A stretch of DNA of 64,000 bases from Parasedimentitalea huanghaiensis (GCF_009753675.1 NZ_WQLV01000003.1:27681-91680); one strand, 5' to 3'. Positions 45,698 through 54,629 are shown, counted from the stretch's first letter. Program-made: numbers and translations. Notes: generated by a model not told the origin, from the sequence alone.

Positions 45698-45714
45698 CTG
45701 ACAGTTTTCATCAG
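45698..45714. promoter_or_regulatory. Iron-responsive operator-like palindrome, bfd promoter
   Basis: CTGA-CAGTTTTCA-TCAG (CTGA-N9-TCAG), extended as ATCTGA/TCAGGT. It contains TGA-N9-TCA, the form described for RirA-type iron-responsive operators in alphaproteobacteria, and matches the hemP site at 49936-49956 in arms and spacing. Confidence 0.6.
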
Positions 45715-45851
45715 GTTTCAAGCGTATCTGAGCAAAATAGTCAGAATGTCCGATGGGAGAGGCTCGGCGATAAGAATGAGAGTAATGTCCGGTGAAGTGT
45801 TCGCAGGAGCATCAGGTCATCAGTTGAATTTGGGTTCTGAAAGGCTAAACA

Positions 45852-45883
45852 AAAAGGCTATTTCCTGATGGGGAAATAGCCTT
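45852..45883 (-). terminator. Terminator of the HlyD transcript
   Basis: Perfect 13-bp stem AAAGGCTATTTCC / GGAAATAGCCTTT with a six-base loop; on the minus strand it is followed by U-rich TTTTTG. It lies 29 bp after the HlyD stop and separates it from bfd. Confidence 0.88.
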
Positions 45884-45911
45884 TGATGTGGGCATCTGGC
45901 TGAACCAGGTG

Positions 45912-47144
45912 CTAGTGGCCGGTCAGGACCAATGTATTGACCGGCATCAGGATCAGACGGAGCCGCAAGCCTGCGGCATGCACGACGCCAATTGTGTCGA
46001 CCACGTGCAAGAAGGCCTTGTTCCAGATACCCAATCCTTCGGCATGCAGTTTGCTGTGGTTGTCAGTGTAGACATTTGCCAGACAGTTGCTGCCCGGCGG
46101 GATCTTCTCGGCAAATCCGTCATATAGAGGTTCCAGGTAGACTAGGACGGTTCCTGGGGTTGCGTTCTTTTGCGGGTCACGCAACTCGTCGCTGGGGCGG
46201 ATTTGGCCGGAAGGGATCACATCCTGTACACTTGTCACAACAACCGGAACCACGGTGAATGGACTTGTCATGCAGCCCAGTTCACCGATCATGCCGGGTT
46301 TGATGACCTGTGCAGCCATCTGATTGAAACCGGCTTCGAATCTGGAATGCCCCGAATTCGAAGGAACCATAATACCAGCTGGCCGCAGCAGGGGGCTGAC
46401 ATAATCGCCAACTTGCAGACCAAATTGTTCGATGGTGCCAGTGACACCGGCTTCGACGATGGTTTTGTTCAATTCGGCCTGGGCCGCGTCGAGCTGTGCC
46501 AGGGCGCTGCTCATCTGGGCCGGGATCAGTTCGTTGATCTGATACTCGACCGCCTCCCGGTGAGCCCGTGCCGCCACCACTTGGGCCTCGCGCTCTGCCA
46601 CGAGATTTTCGAGCCTTTCAATCTCGGTCAAGCGCACCGCACTGGATCCCTCGTCGCGCAGGATTTGGTTGCGCTGAAGATCGTCTGCGGACTGTGCCAA
46701 AGAGGCTTGTGCGCCGGCGATGCCTGCATCAGCTTCGGCCAGATCTGTTTTTGCGACATTGAGCGAGGCCTGAACTTCGGAAATTTGAGCATTGGCAGCC
46801 TGCACCTGAGCCTGTTGGCTGAAGTCTTCTAGCCTGAGAATGGGTTGTCCGGCGACAATCTTCTGGTTGTTGACCACATAGATTTCAGCAACCCGACCGC
46901 CGACTTGGGGCAGAATGGTGACGGTGCGGAAATAGGAGGCAACGCTTGTGGTTGAAGGGTGGAAGTAAAACAGGGTGGTAATAATCGTCAGGGCCAAAAT
47001 GGCACAGGTGGTCAAACCCCAGCGCAATTCGTACCACAAAGTGAACAGGGTGATTTCCTGGCCGATCCGCTTTCCTTGAACAAAACGCCTAAACAAAAAA
47101 TCTGGCAGAATGGTGACCAGCGCACATATCATGGTTTCCAGCAT
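45912..47144 (-). CDS. HlyD/EmrA-type membrane fusion protein
   Basis: A 410-residue periplasmic adaptor. One membrane helix (about 43-62), biotinyl-lipoyl-like half motif TILPQVGGRVAEIYV (about 77-91), a long coiled coil (about 110-225) and the second lipoyl half (VEAGVTGTIEQFGLQVGDYV, about 232-251, in part). It normally bridges an inner-membrane pump and an outer-membrane channel, but neither is adjacent. Paired with the 162-residue membrane protein upstream (3 bp gap), an arrangement like YibH-YibI. Confidence 0.8.
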   Translation of the reverse strand: MLETMICALVTILPDFLFRRFVQGKRIGQEITLFTLWYELRWGLTTCAILALTIITTLFYFHPSTTSVASYFRTVTILPQVGGRVAEIYVVNNQKIVAGQPILRLEDFSQQAQVQAANAQISEVQASLNVAKTDLAEADAGIAGAQASLAQSADDLQRNQILRDEGSSAVRLTEIERLENLVAEREAQVVAARAHREAVEYQINELIPAQMSSALAQLDAAQAELNKTIVEAGVTGTIEQFGLQVGDYVSPLLRPAGIMVPSNSGHSRFEAGFNQMAAQVIKPGMIGELGCMTSPFTVVPVVVTSVQDVIPSGQIRPSDELRDPQKNATPGTVLVYLEPLYDGFAEKIPPGSNCLANVYTDNHSKLHAEGLGIWNKAFLHVVDTIGVVHAAGLRLRLILMPVNTLVLTGH

Positions 47145-47147
47145 GGC

Positions 47148-47636
47148 TTAGTGCTCCTGAACCAGATTTTGGGCTTCGGTTGGCGTTGCTGTTGGTTCTG
47201 ATGTTGTGGTGTCTGGTGCAGGTGGCGCAGTGGCGGGCCGATGGGGGGCCAAAGAGCGAATGGCATCGGCGATAGATTTCAATGGCGCGGCGAAATCCGG
47301 TATTTGGAAACCTGCAACAAGGATAGCGGCAACCCAAAACAATCCGTTATGAGTAAACAGCGCAAGCAGAGCCAGTATTCCCACTAGTTGAAACTGGGAA
47401 TGATTGGAGCTGTGGGCCATTTTTTCAGGGATAGCGTGTAGCGTGAAATAGGCCAAACCGATCAATACAATCAAGATGATGGTAAAAACGACCATGAAGC
47501 TGAACAAAAAATCGCTGCCATCTGCTTGGACTACATAAGATGGAATATGGTCCGGTGCCATTGGGTGTAGTTTGGGTGTGCTCACAAATAATCTCCTGAA
47601 AAATTTGGAAATTTCATATACAAAATCATGCGTCAT
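47148..47636 (-). CDS. Small inner-membrane protein paired with HlyD
   Basis: A 162-residue protein with three probable membrane helices (about 43-65, 82-95, 98-110) and a Pro/Thr-rich C-terminal tail (about 125-155). No family recognised with confidence. Small membrane proteins precede YibH-type fusion proteins in other bacteria, so it may be the partner of the HlyD protein. The ATG at 47636 has only a weak ribosome site; M26 is an alternative. Confidence 0.6.
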   Translation of the reverse strand: MTHDFVYEISKFFRRLFVSTPKLHPMAPDHIPSYVVQADGSDFLFSFMVVFTIILIVLIGLAYFTLHAIPEKMAHSSNHSQFQLVGILALLALFTHNGLFWVAAILVAGFQIPDFAAPLKSIADAIRSLAPHRPATAPPAPDTTTSEPTATPTEAQNLVQEH

Positions 47637-47728
47637 ACAACCCTATAGATGAGTCATGACATAGTGTTTGGCGCTAGGTTGAGTCTGGAAACGAAACGAT
47701 CAGGCTTCTCACTCCAGTTCACCAGGAA

Positions 47729-47756
47729 AAAGGGCCGCGAAAAAACGCGACCCTTT
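47729..47756. terminator. Terminator-like hairpin
   Basis: AAAGGGCCGCG / CGCGACCCTTT with one internal mismatch and an A-rich loop, between the first imelysin and the membrane-protein gene. Confidence 0.6.
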
Positions 47757-47820
47757 GTAAGGCTGTTTTGAAGCCAAGGTATCATTGATAGAAAACTTTA
47801 AAGCCGTCAAAGTGGACTAG

Positions 47821-47846
47821 CGACCTGCCTCTCTCAAGGCAGGTCG
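47821..47846 (-). terminator. Hairpin after the first imelysin
   Basis: Perfect 10-bp stem CGACCTGCCT / AGGCAGGTCG, 15 bp after the imelysin stop. The T-run is weak, so it may act together with the hairpin at 47729. Confidence 0.65.
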
Positions 47847-47860
47847 AAACAGAGCGGTAC

Positions 47861-49129
47861 TTACTGGAACACAGCCGTTGGGTTATCCAGAGAGTCCGAA
47901 CCTTCAAACGCGATACCGTCAAGTTTCAGCGCGGTGACTACACGCTCAATCGACTGCGTTTGGTCAACCAGACCGTTGATGCCGCCCATGACTAGGGCTT
48001 CGCCTTCGGCGTTACCTTGTGCCAGCATTTGGTCATAAGAGAAACCGCCGTCAGCTGCGGCTTTGAGGGCGCCAAGTGCATCCATGGTCGCGGTCAACTT
48101 GCCGCGCATCTCTGCGTCCAGATCCGCGTTCACAGCCATGACAAGATCGGAGAGCGAAGCGCCCGATACAACGTCACCGTTCACACGGGTGTATTCGCCC
48201 AGGTATACGTTCTGAACGCCTTTGCCGTCATAGTAGTGGCTGTTGTGTGTGTTGTCGGAGAAGCAGTCGTGCTCTTCTTCGGGATCGTTCAACATCAGAC
48301 CAAGACGCATACGCTCACCAGCAGTCTCACCGTAAGACAGCGAACCCATACCGGTCAGCATGGCAGAGATGCCAGCATCTTCATCGCTCAGCAGGTTGGT
48401 ACGGGCTTCGCCCGATTCCGCCCACTGGGCAGCCATCCATTGCAGATCCGAGACCAGCAGATCAGTTGCGGCTTTCAGATAGGCGCCACGGCGATCACAG
48501 TTGTCATTAGTGCAGTCGTCACCGGTGACATAGTCCGTGAAGGCACGGTTACCGGCGCCGTGATCGGTGCCATTCAGATCTTGGCCCCAGAGCAGGAATT
48601 CAATGGCGTGGTAGCCAGTGGCGACGTTGGATTCAACGCCTTCGGCCTCGTGCAGTGAGCCTTCCAGCAGGGCAGGGGTGATGTCACTTGCGTCGATGGA
48701 TTTACCGGACAGCTCAAACGCAGGGTTGGCAACAACGTTCAATACGGCCAATGCGTTTTCGTCCGAAGGACCGCCGTAAGATGCATCGACATAGTCGATC
48801 AGGCCTTCGTCCAGTGGCCAAGCGTTTACCTTGCCTTCCCAGTCATCAACGATTGCATTGCCAAAGCGGAACACTTCGGATTGCTGATAGGGAACGCGAG
48901 AATCCAGCCATGCGCCGCGCGCGGCCTCTAGGGTTTCAACGGAGGGAGCAGCCAATAGGGCCTCAACAGCGGTCTGCAATACCTGCGCGGTGGCAAGGCT
49001 GTCCTGAAATTTTGCCTCGGCAATGTTCGAGTAGTTGGTCAGCACAGCAGCTTTATCAGCAGCAAAAGCCGCCGATGAACCAGCAGCAAGTGTTGTCAGT
49101 GCTGTGCCGGCAAGAATCAACGTTTTCAT
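47861..49129 (-). CDS. Imelysin-family iron-regulated protein (first)
   Basis: A 422-residue COG3487 imelysin with a Sec signal (residues 1-23). The GxHxxE motif is intact (G172, H174, E177 in GYHAIEFLLWGQD). A Cys-bearing insert CTNDNCDRR at about 198-206 is notable. The family (IrpA/ICMP) is exported, iron-controlled and needed for iron uptake in some bacteria, but no enzymatic activity is agreed. It follows hemP and an unknown gene under the iron-operator-like palindrome. Confidence 0.87.
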   Translation of the reverse strand: MKTLILAGTALTTLAAGSSAAFAADKAAVLTNYSNIAEAKFQDSLATAQVLQTAVEALLAAPSVETLEAARGAWLDSRVPYQQSEVFRFGNAIVDDWEGKVNAWPLDEGLIDYVDASYGGPSDENALAVLNVVANPAFELSGKSIDASDITPALLEGSLHEAEGVESNVATGYHAIEFLLWGQDLNGTDHGAGNRAFTDYVTGDDCTNDNCDRRGAYLKAATDLLVSDLQWMAAQWAESGEARTNLLSDEDAGISAMLTGMGSLSYGETAGERMRLGLMLNDPEEEHDCFSDNTHNSHYYDGKGVQNVYLGEYTRVNGDVVSGASLSDLVMAVNADLDAEMRGKLTATMDALGALKAAADGGFSYDQMLAQGNAEGEALVMGGINGLVDQTQSIERVVTALKLDGIAFEGSDSLDNPTAVFQ

Positions 49130-49157
49130 AAAGTAATGTCCTTGTGGGTGTTTGGTA

Positions 49158-49634
49158 TCAGTGAAGTGTGGTGGAGATGGATTGATGCGCCGGTGGTGGT
49201 GGCGTCGCTGTGGTCATTTGCCTGAGCAAATAGCCAAACTCAGAGGCCAGCGGGAGCAGCTGGCGGGCGACCGCGGGCCGGACGATAAGGGACGCAAACA
49301 ACATGGTGTCATCGACCTGACCATCTGCGGCGGCGGCAATCATATTGGCAAAACAGTTTTCGTCAGCCCCGAGGCAGGCGCATTTTAAACCGTGCCGGAT
49401 CAAGGGCCGACGGCCATATTGGACACACAGCATGCAAAGTTGACCAAAGGTTTCTAGCGCAATCTCTGACAATTCTGGGCCAAGCAGGTTGGTGACATCG
49501 TCGCGCATTTCAAGACGCGTTTCGGGACTGTCAAACCATTGACGCAAGTGACGTACAGCGGCTGTTTCAATTGGGGCGAGTTCGGAAAGGGTACCAACGG
49601 TGGCCCCTCCCCGAAGAGATGTCTGCTGGTTCAT
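49158..49634 (-). CDS. Unknown Cys-rich protein between hemP and imelysin
   Basis: A 158-residue soluble protein of no recognised family. The centre is CMLC then KCACLGADENC (cysteines at about 67, 70, 85, 87 and 94), followed by alpha-helical sequence resembling small helical chaperones. It overlaps the hemP stop by 4 bp (ATGA) and precedes the imelysin by about 28 bp, so it is almost surely in the iron regulon. A metal- or heme-related role is inference. Confidence 0.65.
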   Translation of the reverse strand: MNQQTSLRGGATVGTLSELAPIETAAVRHLRQWFDSPETRLEMRDDVTNLLGPELSEIALETFGQLCMLCVQYGRRPLIRHGLKCACLGADENCFANMIAAAADGQVDDTMLFASLIVRPAVARQLLPLASEFGYLLRQMTTATPPPPAHQSISTTLH

Positions 49635-49795
49635 TTGGTCAGGATCAATTTGCCCGCACGGGTGATGCGGAGGCTGTAAATCTGGCCGTTCAGTAGAATG
49701 CGTGCCTGGATGCCGCCGCGTGTCAGCTCCTCGGCATGATAGGTCGGGAAAACTTCGGTGGTGGTTGAGGTTGCTTCGGCCACGTGCATGTTCAT
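49631..49795 (-). CDS. hemP: Hemin uptake protein HemP
   Basis: A 54-residue protein translated directly from the sequence; the C-terminal half ILLNGQIYSLRITRAGKLILTK (in part) carries the HemP signature LRITRxGKLILTK. HemP is small, iron-repressed and found with heme-uptake genes; in some bacteria it activates heme receptor expression. No TonB receptor is near. Stop overlaps the next start. ATG 49795 is preferred; an in-frame ATG at 49789 is possible. Confidence 0.85.
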   Translation of the reverse strand: MNMHVAEATSTTTEVFPTYHAEELTRGGIQARILLNGQIYSLRITRAGKLILTK

Positions 49796-49935
49796 GAGGG
49801 TCGCCCTTTGCTGATGTCCGCCCTATCTGAATGCCGTGTGTCTGGGATGAGATGTTTCATATTGGCATGGGCGGTATGATCTATGATTTGGTTCGGGCTG
49901 ACCTGTAGCGACACAGGTTGGCTGGATTGAGGAGA

Positions 49936-49968
49936 ACCTGATTTATTTACTCAGGTATGTCAACCTGA
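49936..49968. promoter_or_regulatory. Iron-responsive operator-like palindromes, hemP promoter
   Basis: ACCTGA-N9-TCAGGT (49936-49956) shares its right arm with a second palindrome TCAGGT-N6-ACCTGA (49951-49968). The first contains TGA-N9-TCA with the same geometry as the bfd site. The right palindrome followed by T6 also looks like a plus-strand terminator, but no plus-strand gene ends here. About 140 bp upstream of hemP. Confidence 0.6.
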
Positions 49969-50038
49969 GTTTTTTAGTCGGGATTGGTTTTTTTGCGGCG
50001 AACCGAGTATTTATGCTAGGGATGCGTGTTTGTAGCCA

Positions 50039-50854
50039 TCAGACCAGCTCGGCAATCAAGAAGTCTATCAGCAAGCGGATCCTGCGGGGTTGGTGGCGGC
50101 GATCCTGATAAACGAGATACAGGGCAAGGCTATTGGGTACTCCCTTTGGAAGCCGCCCCGTCTCTAGCACTCCGCTGTCAACATTATGTTTGCACATCGG
50201 TAAGGGGAGGCAGGCGCGCGCGATCCCGGCCAGCGCCAGCTCATATGCGAGTTCAAAGGACTGGCAGTGAATTTGACCCGGTTCAGGCGACCGCGACAAG
50301 TGCCGGGTGAGCGGCCCCAGAACAGGCAGGCTGTTGTCGTCAGCGCGTCCCGGTGGCGAGGCCAGAACAACCTGTGTGCGAGACAGCAGCCGCGCAATGA
50401 CATCGTTGCTGCCGGGGTTATTTCCCCGCATAGCGAGGTCGACGCCGTCACGGATGAAATCTGCAGGTTCGTCGCTGACAGTTACATCAAGAGAAATCAG
50501 GGGATGTTGTTCCAGAAACCTGCGGCAGAGATCCGCAAGCTGGTTTTTGGGAAAGGCTGAGGGAACGGAAAGGCGGATCAGCCCTGACGCATTGTTGTCG
50601 GGTGAGATCAAAGCGCGGGCAGCTTCTATCTCTTCCAGCCCCACCTTGCAGCGGTCGAGGAAAACCGCGCCTTCGGGTGTCAAGGACACGCTGCGGGTGG
50701 TGCGTTCCAGCAGCCGCACACCAATACTGTCTTCCAATGCGCGGATCCGGCTGGTGACAGTTGACGCAGGCAAGCGCAGGCTTTCCGCAGCCCGGGCAAA
50801 GCTAAGACGGCTGGCGACCTCGATAAAGGTTTCGATGTGCTGCAGGTTGCTCAT
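50039..50854 (-). CDS. LysR-family transcriptional regulator
   Basis: A 271-residue LysR protein: winged helix (LSFARAAESLRLPASTVTSRI region, residues 17-37) and a somewhat short effector domain. ATG 50854 gives the standard MSNLQHIETFIEV N-terminus; the frame is open to 50995. It is divergent from the exported metallo-hydrolase at 50950, which is its probable target. Effector unknown. Confidence 0.82.
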   Translation of the reverse strand: MSNLQHIETFIEVASRLSFARAAESLRLPASTVTSRIRALEDSIGVRLLERTTRSVSLTPEGAVFLDRCKVGLEEIEAARALISPDNNASGLIRLSVPSAFPKNQLADLCRRFLEQHPLISLDVTVSDEPADFIRDGVDLAMRGNNPGSNDVIARLLSRTQVVLASPPGRADDNSLPVLGPLTRHLSRSPEPGQIHCQSFELAYELALAGIARACLPLPMCKHNVDSGVLETGRLPKGVPNSLALYLVYQDRRHQPRRIRLLIDFLIAELV

Positions 50855-50870
50855 AATGCGAGAAATCCAG

Positions 50871-50889
50871 TTAATGAGTTCATGATTAA
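50871..50889. promoter_or_regulatory. Possible LysR site
   Basis: TTAAT-N9-ATTAA between the divergent LysR and metallo-hydrolase genes, 16 bp upstream of the LysR start. Only the outer arms pair; support is position and symmetry. Confidence 0.3.
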
Positions 50890-50949
50890 ATGGATAATAT
50901 GCGAGGTCCAAAAGCGCCAGACTAGCTGCATCACATACCGGAGGTGCAA

Positions 50950-51846
50950 ATGAACAAACGTGAATTTCTACAGGCGGGGTTGGCCGGTCTGGCAACCGCC
51001 AGCCTTCCCGCGCGGGCGATGGCGGGACCAGCGCCGATTAAGATCCGATGGCTGGGAGGGGCGACGCTGGAGATTGAGGCCGCTGGGCTTCGGATCCTGA
51101 CGGACCCATGTTTGGGCGAGGGGCTGGAAGCCTTTGTAATGGGCGATCCGAATGAGATGTTCGATCTGACCAAGGGGCCGAATATCAAGACACATGCCCG
51201 GTTGACGCCGTTTCCAGGCCTGACACACCAATCTTATGATCTGGTGCTGCTGAGCCACGCGCATGAAGATCACTTTGATCAGAAAGCGCAGCAGTGGCTG
51301 GATCGCTCTTTGCCCTTGCTGGCGCCTGAACATGATCAAAAGGAGCTTGCGCAGAAGGGATTTCAAGCGCAGGTGCTGGCGCATGGTCAGCAGCGGGTTT
51401 TCCAAGGGCCGCTGGGGAAGGTCACCGTGACGTCAATTCCCGCGGTGCACTCACTGAATCCGCAGATCTCTGCGGTTCTGGGGATGGGGAACGGCTACTT
51501 GATCGAAGCGGAGGCCGACGGCGCCGTGACACAGGTCTATTGGGCTGGCGATTCTTTCCATGCGGAACCGGTAGCGCAGGCGTTGCAGGGGCTGCCTGCG
51601 CCAGATCTGCTGATCCCGCATATCGGGGCCGTTGGTGGCGAAGGTTCCCTTGGCCAGATCTCTATGGATGGCGCGCAGGCGGTCGAGTTTGCGACCAGAG
51701 TCGGGGCGAGATCGGTCTTGCCGGTGCACCATTCCACCTATGCGCTGTATCAGGAAGGTCCAGAAACAATGGCTGCGGCACATGCGGCGCGGGAGATGGG
51801 ATGGCATTTGCACCAGACTGCAGAAGGTGAAGTTGTCACGATCTGA
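50950..51846 (+). CDS. Exported MBL-fold hydrolase
   Basis: A 298-residue protein with a Tat-like signal (NKREFLQAG, cleavage near AMAGP) and UlaG-like MBL fold: SHAHEDHFD metal motif at about 99-107, WAGDSFH at about 198 and VLPVHHSTYAL at about 256. Substrate unknown. GGAGGT precedes the ATG at 50950 (a GTG 6 bp earlier is less likely). Divergent from its probable LysR regulator. Confidence 0.78.
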   Translation: MNKREFLQAGLAGLATASLPARAMAGPAPIKIRWLGGATLEIEAAGLRILTDPCLGEGLEAFVMGDPNEMFDLTKGPNIKTHARLTPFPGLTHQSYDLVLLSHAHEDHFDQKAQQWLDRSLPLLAPEHDQKELAQKGFQAQVLAHGQQRVFQGPLGKVTVTSIPAVHSLNPQISAVLGMGNGYLIEAEADGAVTQVYWAGDSFHAEPVAQALQGLPAPDLLIPHIGAVGGEGSLGQISMDGAQAVEFATRVGARSVLPVHHSTYALYQEGPETMAAAHAAREMGWHLHQTAEGEVVTI

Positions 51847-51854
51847 ACCACGAA

Positions 51855-51884
51855 GAAGGCCGCCCCAAGGGACGGCCTTTCATT
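51855..51884. terminator. Shared terminator
   Basis: GAAGGCCG / CGGCCTTTC hairpin with TTTCATTTT on the plus strand, between the convergent hydrolase and metG genes; the minus strand has a shorter CTTCTTCG tail. Confidence 0.78.
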
Positions 51885-53603
51885 TTAGTCGCGTTTGCCA
51901 GAAAAACGCTGTTGCCACTCTTCACGTTGATCGTCGGTGATCTTGGCGAACAGCACGTCAGGCACAGTGAAGTCGTGGCCAACGGGCAGGGCGCTCAGTG
52001 CTTCGGCCACATCATCAGGCCAGCTGGTGTCGAGCGTGTTCATCGCACTCAGCATGCTGGCCGAAGCGGTGGGGATGAACGGCGCACTGAGCACGGCGTA
52101 AAGGCGGATCAGGTTCAGCCCCATGCGGACCTGCGTGGCGGCTTTCTCTGGGTCTGTTTTGAATGTCGACCAAGGTGCAGCGCTTTGCAGGTATTCGTTG
52201 CCAGCCACCCAGATGGCCCGCAGCTCTTGGGCAGATTTGCGGACTTCCATCGCTTCCATGTGGCCCTCGTAGGCGCGGATGCGGGTGGTCAGTTCAGCAA
52301 TCAGGGCCTGTTCCTGCTCGCCGTATTCGCCGCCTTCGGGCACGGCCTCGCCAAATTTGGAGCGGCAGAACTTGGTGATGCGCGAGACAAAGTTGCCCAG
52401 TACGTCAGCCAGGTCTTTGTTCACGGATTGCTGGAAGTTTTCCCAGGTGAACTCGGAATCGCTGCTTTCAGGTGCGTGGCTTAACAACCACCAGCGCCAG
52501 TAGTCGGCAGGCAGTATTTCCAGCGCCTGATCCATGAACACGCCACGACCCTTGGAGGTCGAGAACTGGCCACCGTCATAGTTCAGATAGTTGAACGATT
52601 TCAAGTGGTCGACCATCTTCCATGGCTCGCCAGATCCCAGAATGGTTGCGGGGAACGACAAAGTGTGGAACGGCACGTTATCCTTGCCCATGAACTGGAC
52701 GTATTTCACATCATCGGCGCCCTTGTCGGTGCGCCACCAGCGCTCCCAGTCGGCATCACTTTTGCCATTGGCCTCGGCCCATTCGCCAGTTGCGGCGATG
52801 TATTCGATGGGCGCATCAAACCAGACATAGAAAACCTTGCCTTCCATGCCGGGCCAATCTGCATCACCTTTTTTTACTGGAACACCCCAGTCAAGGTCAC
52901 GGGTGATGCCCCGGTCCTGCAATCCGTCACCATCGTGCAGCCATTTCTTGGCAATTGAGGTGGTCAGCACAGGCCAGTCGGTTTTGCTGTCAATCCATTG
53001 GTCCAGCTGGTCTCGCATGGCGGATTGGCGCAGGAACAGGTGCTTGGTTTCGCGCACTTCCAGATCGGTGGAGCCGGAAATAGCCGAGCGTGGGTTGATC
53101 AGGTCGGTTGGGTCCAACTGCTTAGTGCATTCCTCACACTGGTCGCCGCGTGCGCCATCATGGCCGCAGTTGGGGCAGGTGCCTTCGACATAGCGATCAG
53201 GTAGGAAACGGCCATCGGCGTTTGAATAGACCTGACGGTCCGATACTTCGGTGATCAGTCCGGCATCGGCCAGTTTGCTGGCAAATTGCTGGGTCAGCTT
53301 GTGGTTCTGCGGACTGGATGAGCGGCCAAAGTGATCAAATGACAGGCCAAAACGGTCGGCGATGTCGGTTTGAACCTTGTGCATGTCAGCGCAGTATTCT
53401 GCAACCGGTTGATCCGCCTTTGCTGCGGCAAGTTCGGCGGGTGTGCCGTGTTCATCAGTGGCGCAAAGAAACATGACTTCATTGCCGCGACCACGATTGT
53501 AACGGGCATACAGGTCCGCCGGCAGCTGGCTGCCGATGAGGTTGCCCAAGTGTTTGATCCCATTGATATAGGGAAGTGCCGAGGTAATGAGAATTCGTGC
53601 CAT
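51885..53603 (-). CDS. metG: Methionyl-tRNA synthetase
   Basis: A 572-residue class-I synthetase. HIGH-type motif HLGNLIGS near residue 18, KMSKS-type loop STSKGRG at about 325, and a four-Cys zinc knuckle [17 protein letters not shown] (about 140-156). It charges tRNA-Met with methionine. No C-terminal dimerisation (tRNA-binding) domain is present, as in many alphaproteobacteria. Likely essential and monocistronic. Confidence 0.95.
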   Translation of the reverse strand: MARILITSALPYINGIKHLGNLIGSQLPADLYARYNRGRGNEVMFLCATDEHGTPAELAAAKADQPVAEYCADMHKVQTDIADRFGLSFDHFGRSSSPQNHKLTQQFASKLADAGLITEVSDRQVYSNADGRFLPDRYVEGTCPNCGHDGARGDQCEECTKQLDPTDLINPRSAISGSTDLEVRETKHLFLRQSAMRDQLDQWIDSKTDWPVLTTSIAKKWLHDGDGLQDRGITRDLDWGVPVKKGDADWPGMEGKVFYVWFDAPIEYIAATGEWAEANGKSDADWERWWRTDKGADDVKYVQFMGKDNVPFHTLSFPATILGSGEPWKMVDHLKSFNYLNYDGGQFSTSKGRGVFMDQALEILPADYWRWWLLSHAPESSDSEFTWENFQQSVNKDLADVLGNFVSRITKFCRSKFGEAVPEGGEYGEQEQALIAELTTRIRAYEGHMEAMEVRKSAQELRAIWVAGNEYLQSAAPWSTFKTDPEKAATQVRMGLNLIRLYAVLSAPFIPTASASMLSAMNTLDTSWPDDVAEALSALPVGHDFTVPDVLFAKITDDQREEWQQRFSGKRD

Positions 53604-53859
53604 ATCGCTTTTCCGCCTAGCTGTCTGACGATCCGTCTAACGCAAACCTGCCCGGTTAGAAATCCCCTTGCGAACGGATCACTGTAATTCCCTTTGGTTT
53701 GACTGCTGACGAGCTTGCGCAGATCGTGTATAAGGCGAATGATATCGGGTGTAGCTTGTCCTCCGGCTGAGGATAATTTCACTAACCTCTTGAAAACATG
53801 TCATGTGAAGCCCATCTTGTCTGTATACCTTTGCATACCAACTGATTGGCGGTCCATAT
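53604..53859. other. Intergenic region upstream of metG and yqiJ
   Basis: 256 bp between divergent genes; should contain both promoters. No convincing -35/-10 pair, RNA or repeat was seen. A long minus-strand frame crossing it is a shadow without family features. Confidence 0.4.
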
Positions 53860-54597
53860 ATGTTTGACTTTCTGCTCGGAGGTGCGTTTGCACCTTTTTC
53901 CTTTGCTCTGGCGCTTTTGTTCGGCCTGATGGGGCTTGAACTGGTGGCTTTGTTATTGGGCGGCAGTTTGATGACGGGTGACAATGACGTTGCCCCAGAC
54001 ATTGGTGATGCGCCAGACTTGGGCGATTTTGATCTGGACCTTGATCTGGACCCGGAAGGAATGCTGGTAGATCCGGGCGATCTGGAGCTGGCCGAATTTG
54101 ATGCTGAAATCGACGTCGAAGGCGGGATTGAAGCCAGCAGTGGTTTGGCCAGCTGGTTGGGCCTTGGCAAGATGCCAACGCTGATTTGGCTCGCGGCCTT
54201 ACTGATGGGCTTTGGCCTGAGTGGTCTGGGTTTACAGGTTGCGCTGCAGGAGCTGTTTGGCCTGCTGGCCCCGGCTTGGCTTGCGGCACTGCCTGCTGGT
54301 GCCTTTGGGCTTTGGTTTGCGCGTGGCTTTGGCGGGGTCTTTGCCAGGCTCTTACCACAGACCGAGACCGAGGCTTCGTCTATGGACCAGCTGGGGCGCC
54401 GTCGCGGTGTGATTACCCAGGGGACAGCGACCCGCGGGCGAGCGGCTGAGGTGCGGGTAAATGATCGGTTTGGCAATGCGCATCACCTGCGCGCTGAACC
54501 GTTGCGCGATGACGAAACCCTTGAACAGGGTGCAGAGGTATTGGTGCTGCGCGATCGTCGCAGTGGCACCTATGTTTTGGTCGGCTTGTCCGACTGA
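53860..54597 (+). CDS. yqiJ: YqiJ-like membrane protein with OB-fold tail
   Basis: A 245-residue inner-membrane protein: helix at about 8-35, an acidic low-complexity segment rich in D, L and G (about 40-85; DLDLDLD), two to three further helices (about 105-165) and a C-terminal OB-fold (about 185-243). It matches the NfeD-like YqiJ family that partners flotillin-type YqiK, the next gene 32 bp downstream. Proposed role is membrane-domain organisation or stress tolerance. Confidence 0.8.
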   Translation: MFDFLLGGAFAPFSFALALLFGLMGLELVALLLGGSLMTGDNDVAPDIGDAPDLGDFDLDLDLDPEGMLVDPGDLELAEFDAEIDVEGGIEASSGLASWLGLGKMPTLIWLAALLMGFGLSGLGLQVALQELFGLLAPAWLAALPAGAFGLWFARGFGGVFARLLPQTETEASSMDQLGRRRGVITQGTATRGRAAEVRVNDRFGNAHHLRAEPLRDDETLEQGAEVLVLRDRRSGTYVLVGLSD

Positions 54598-54629
54598 TTG
54601 AATTTCAGTCTTATTTTTGGAGGTAACTC

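Noticed and set aside
49950..49975. Plus-strand rho-independent terminator upstream of hemP
   Set aside because: The stem and T6 are present, but no plus-strand transcript is known to end here and the arms match the bfd operator; treated as an operator.
53294..54476. Overlapping minus-strand frames across the metG-yqiJ gap
   Set aside because: Compositionally biased Ser/Pro/Arg-rich shadows of metG and yqiJ with no recognisable domain.
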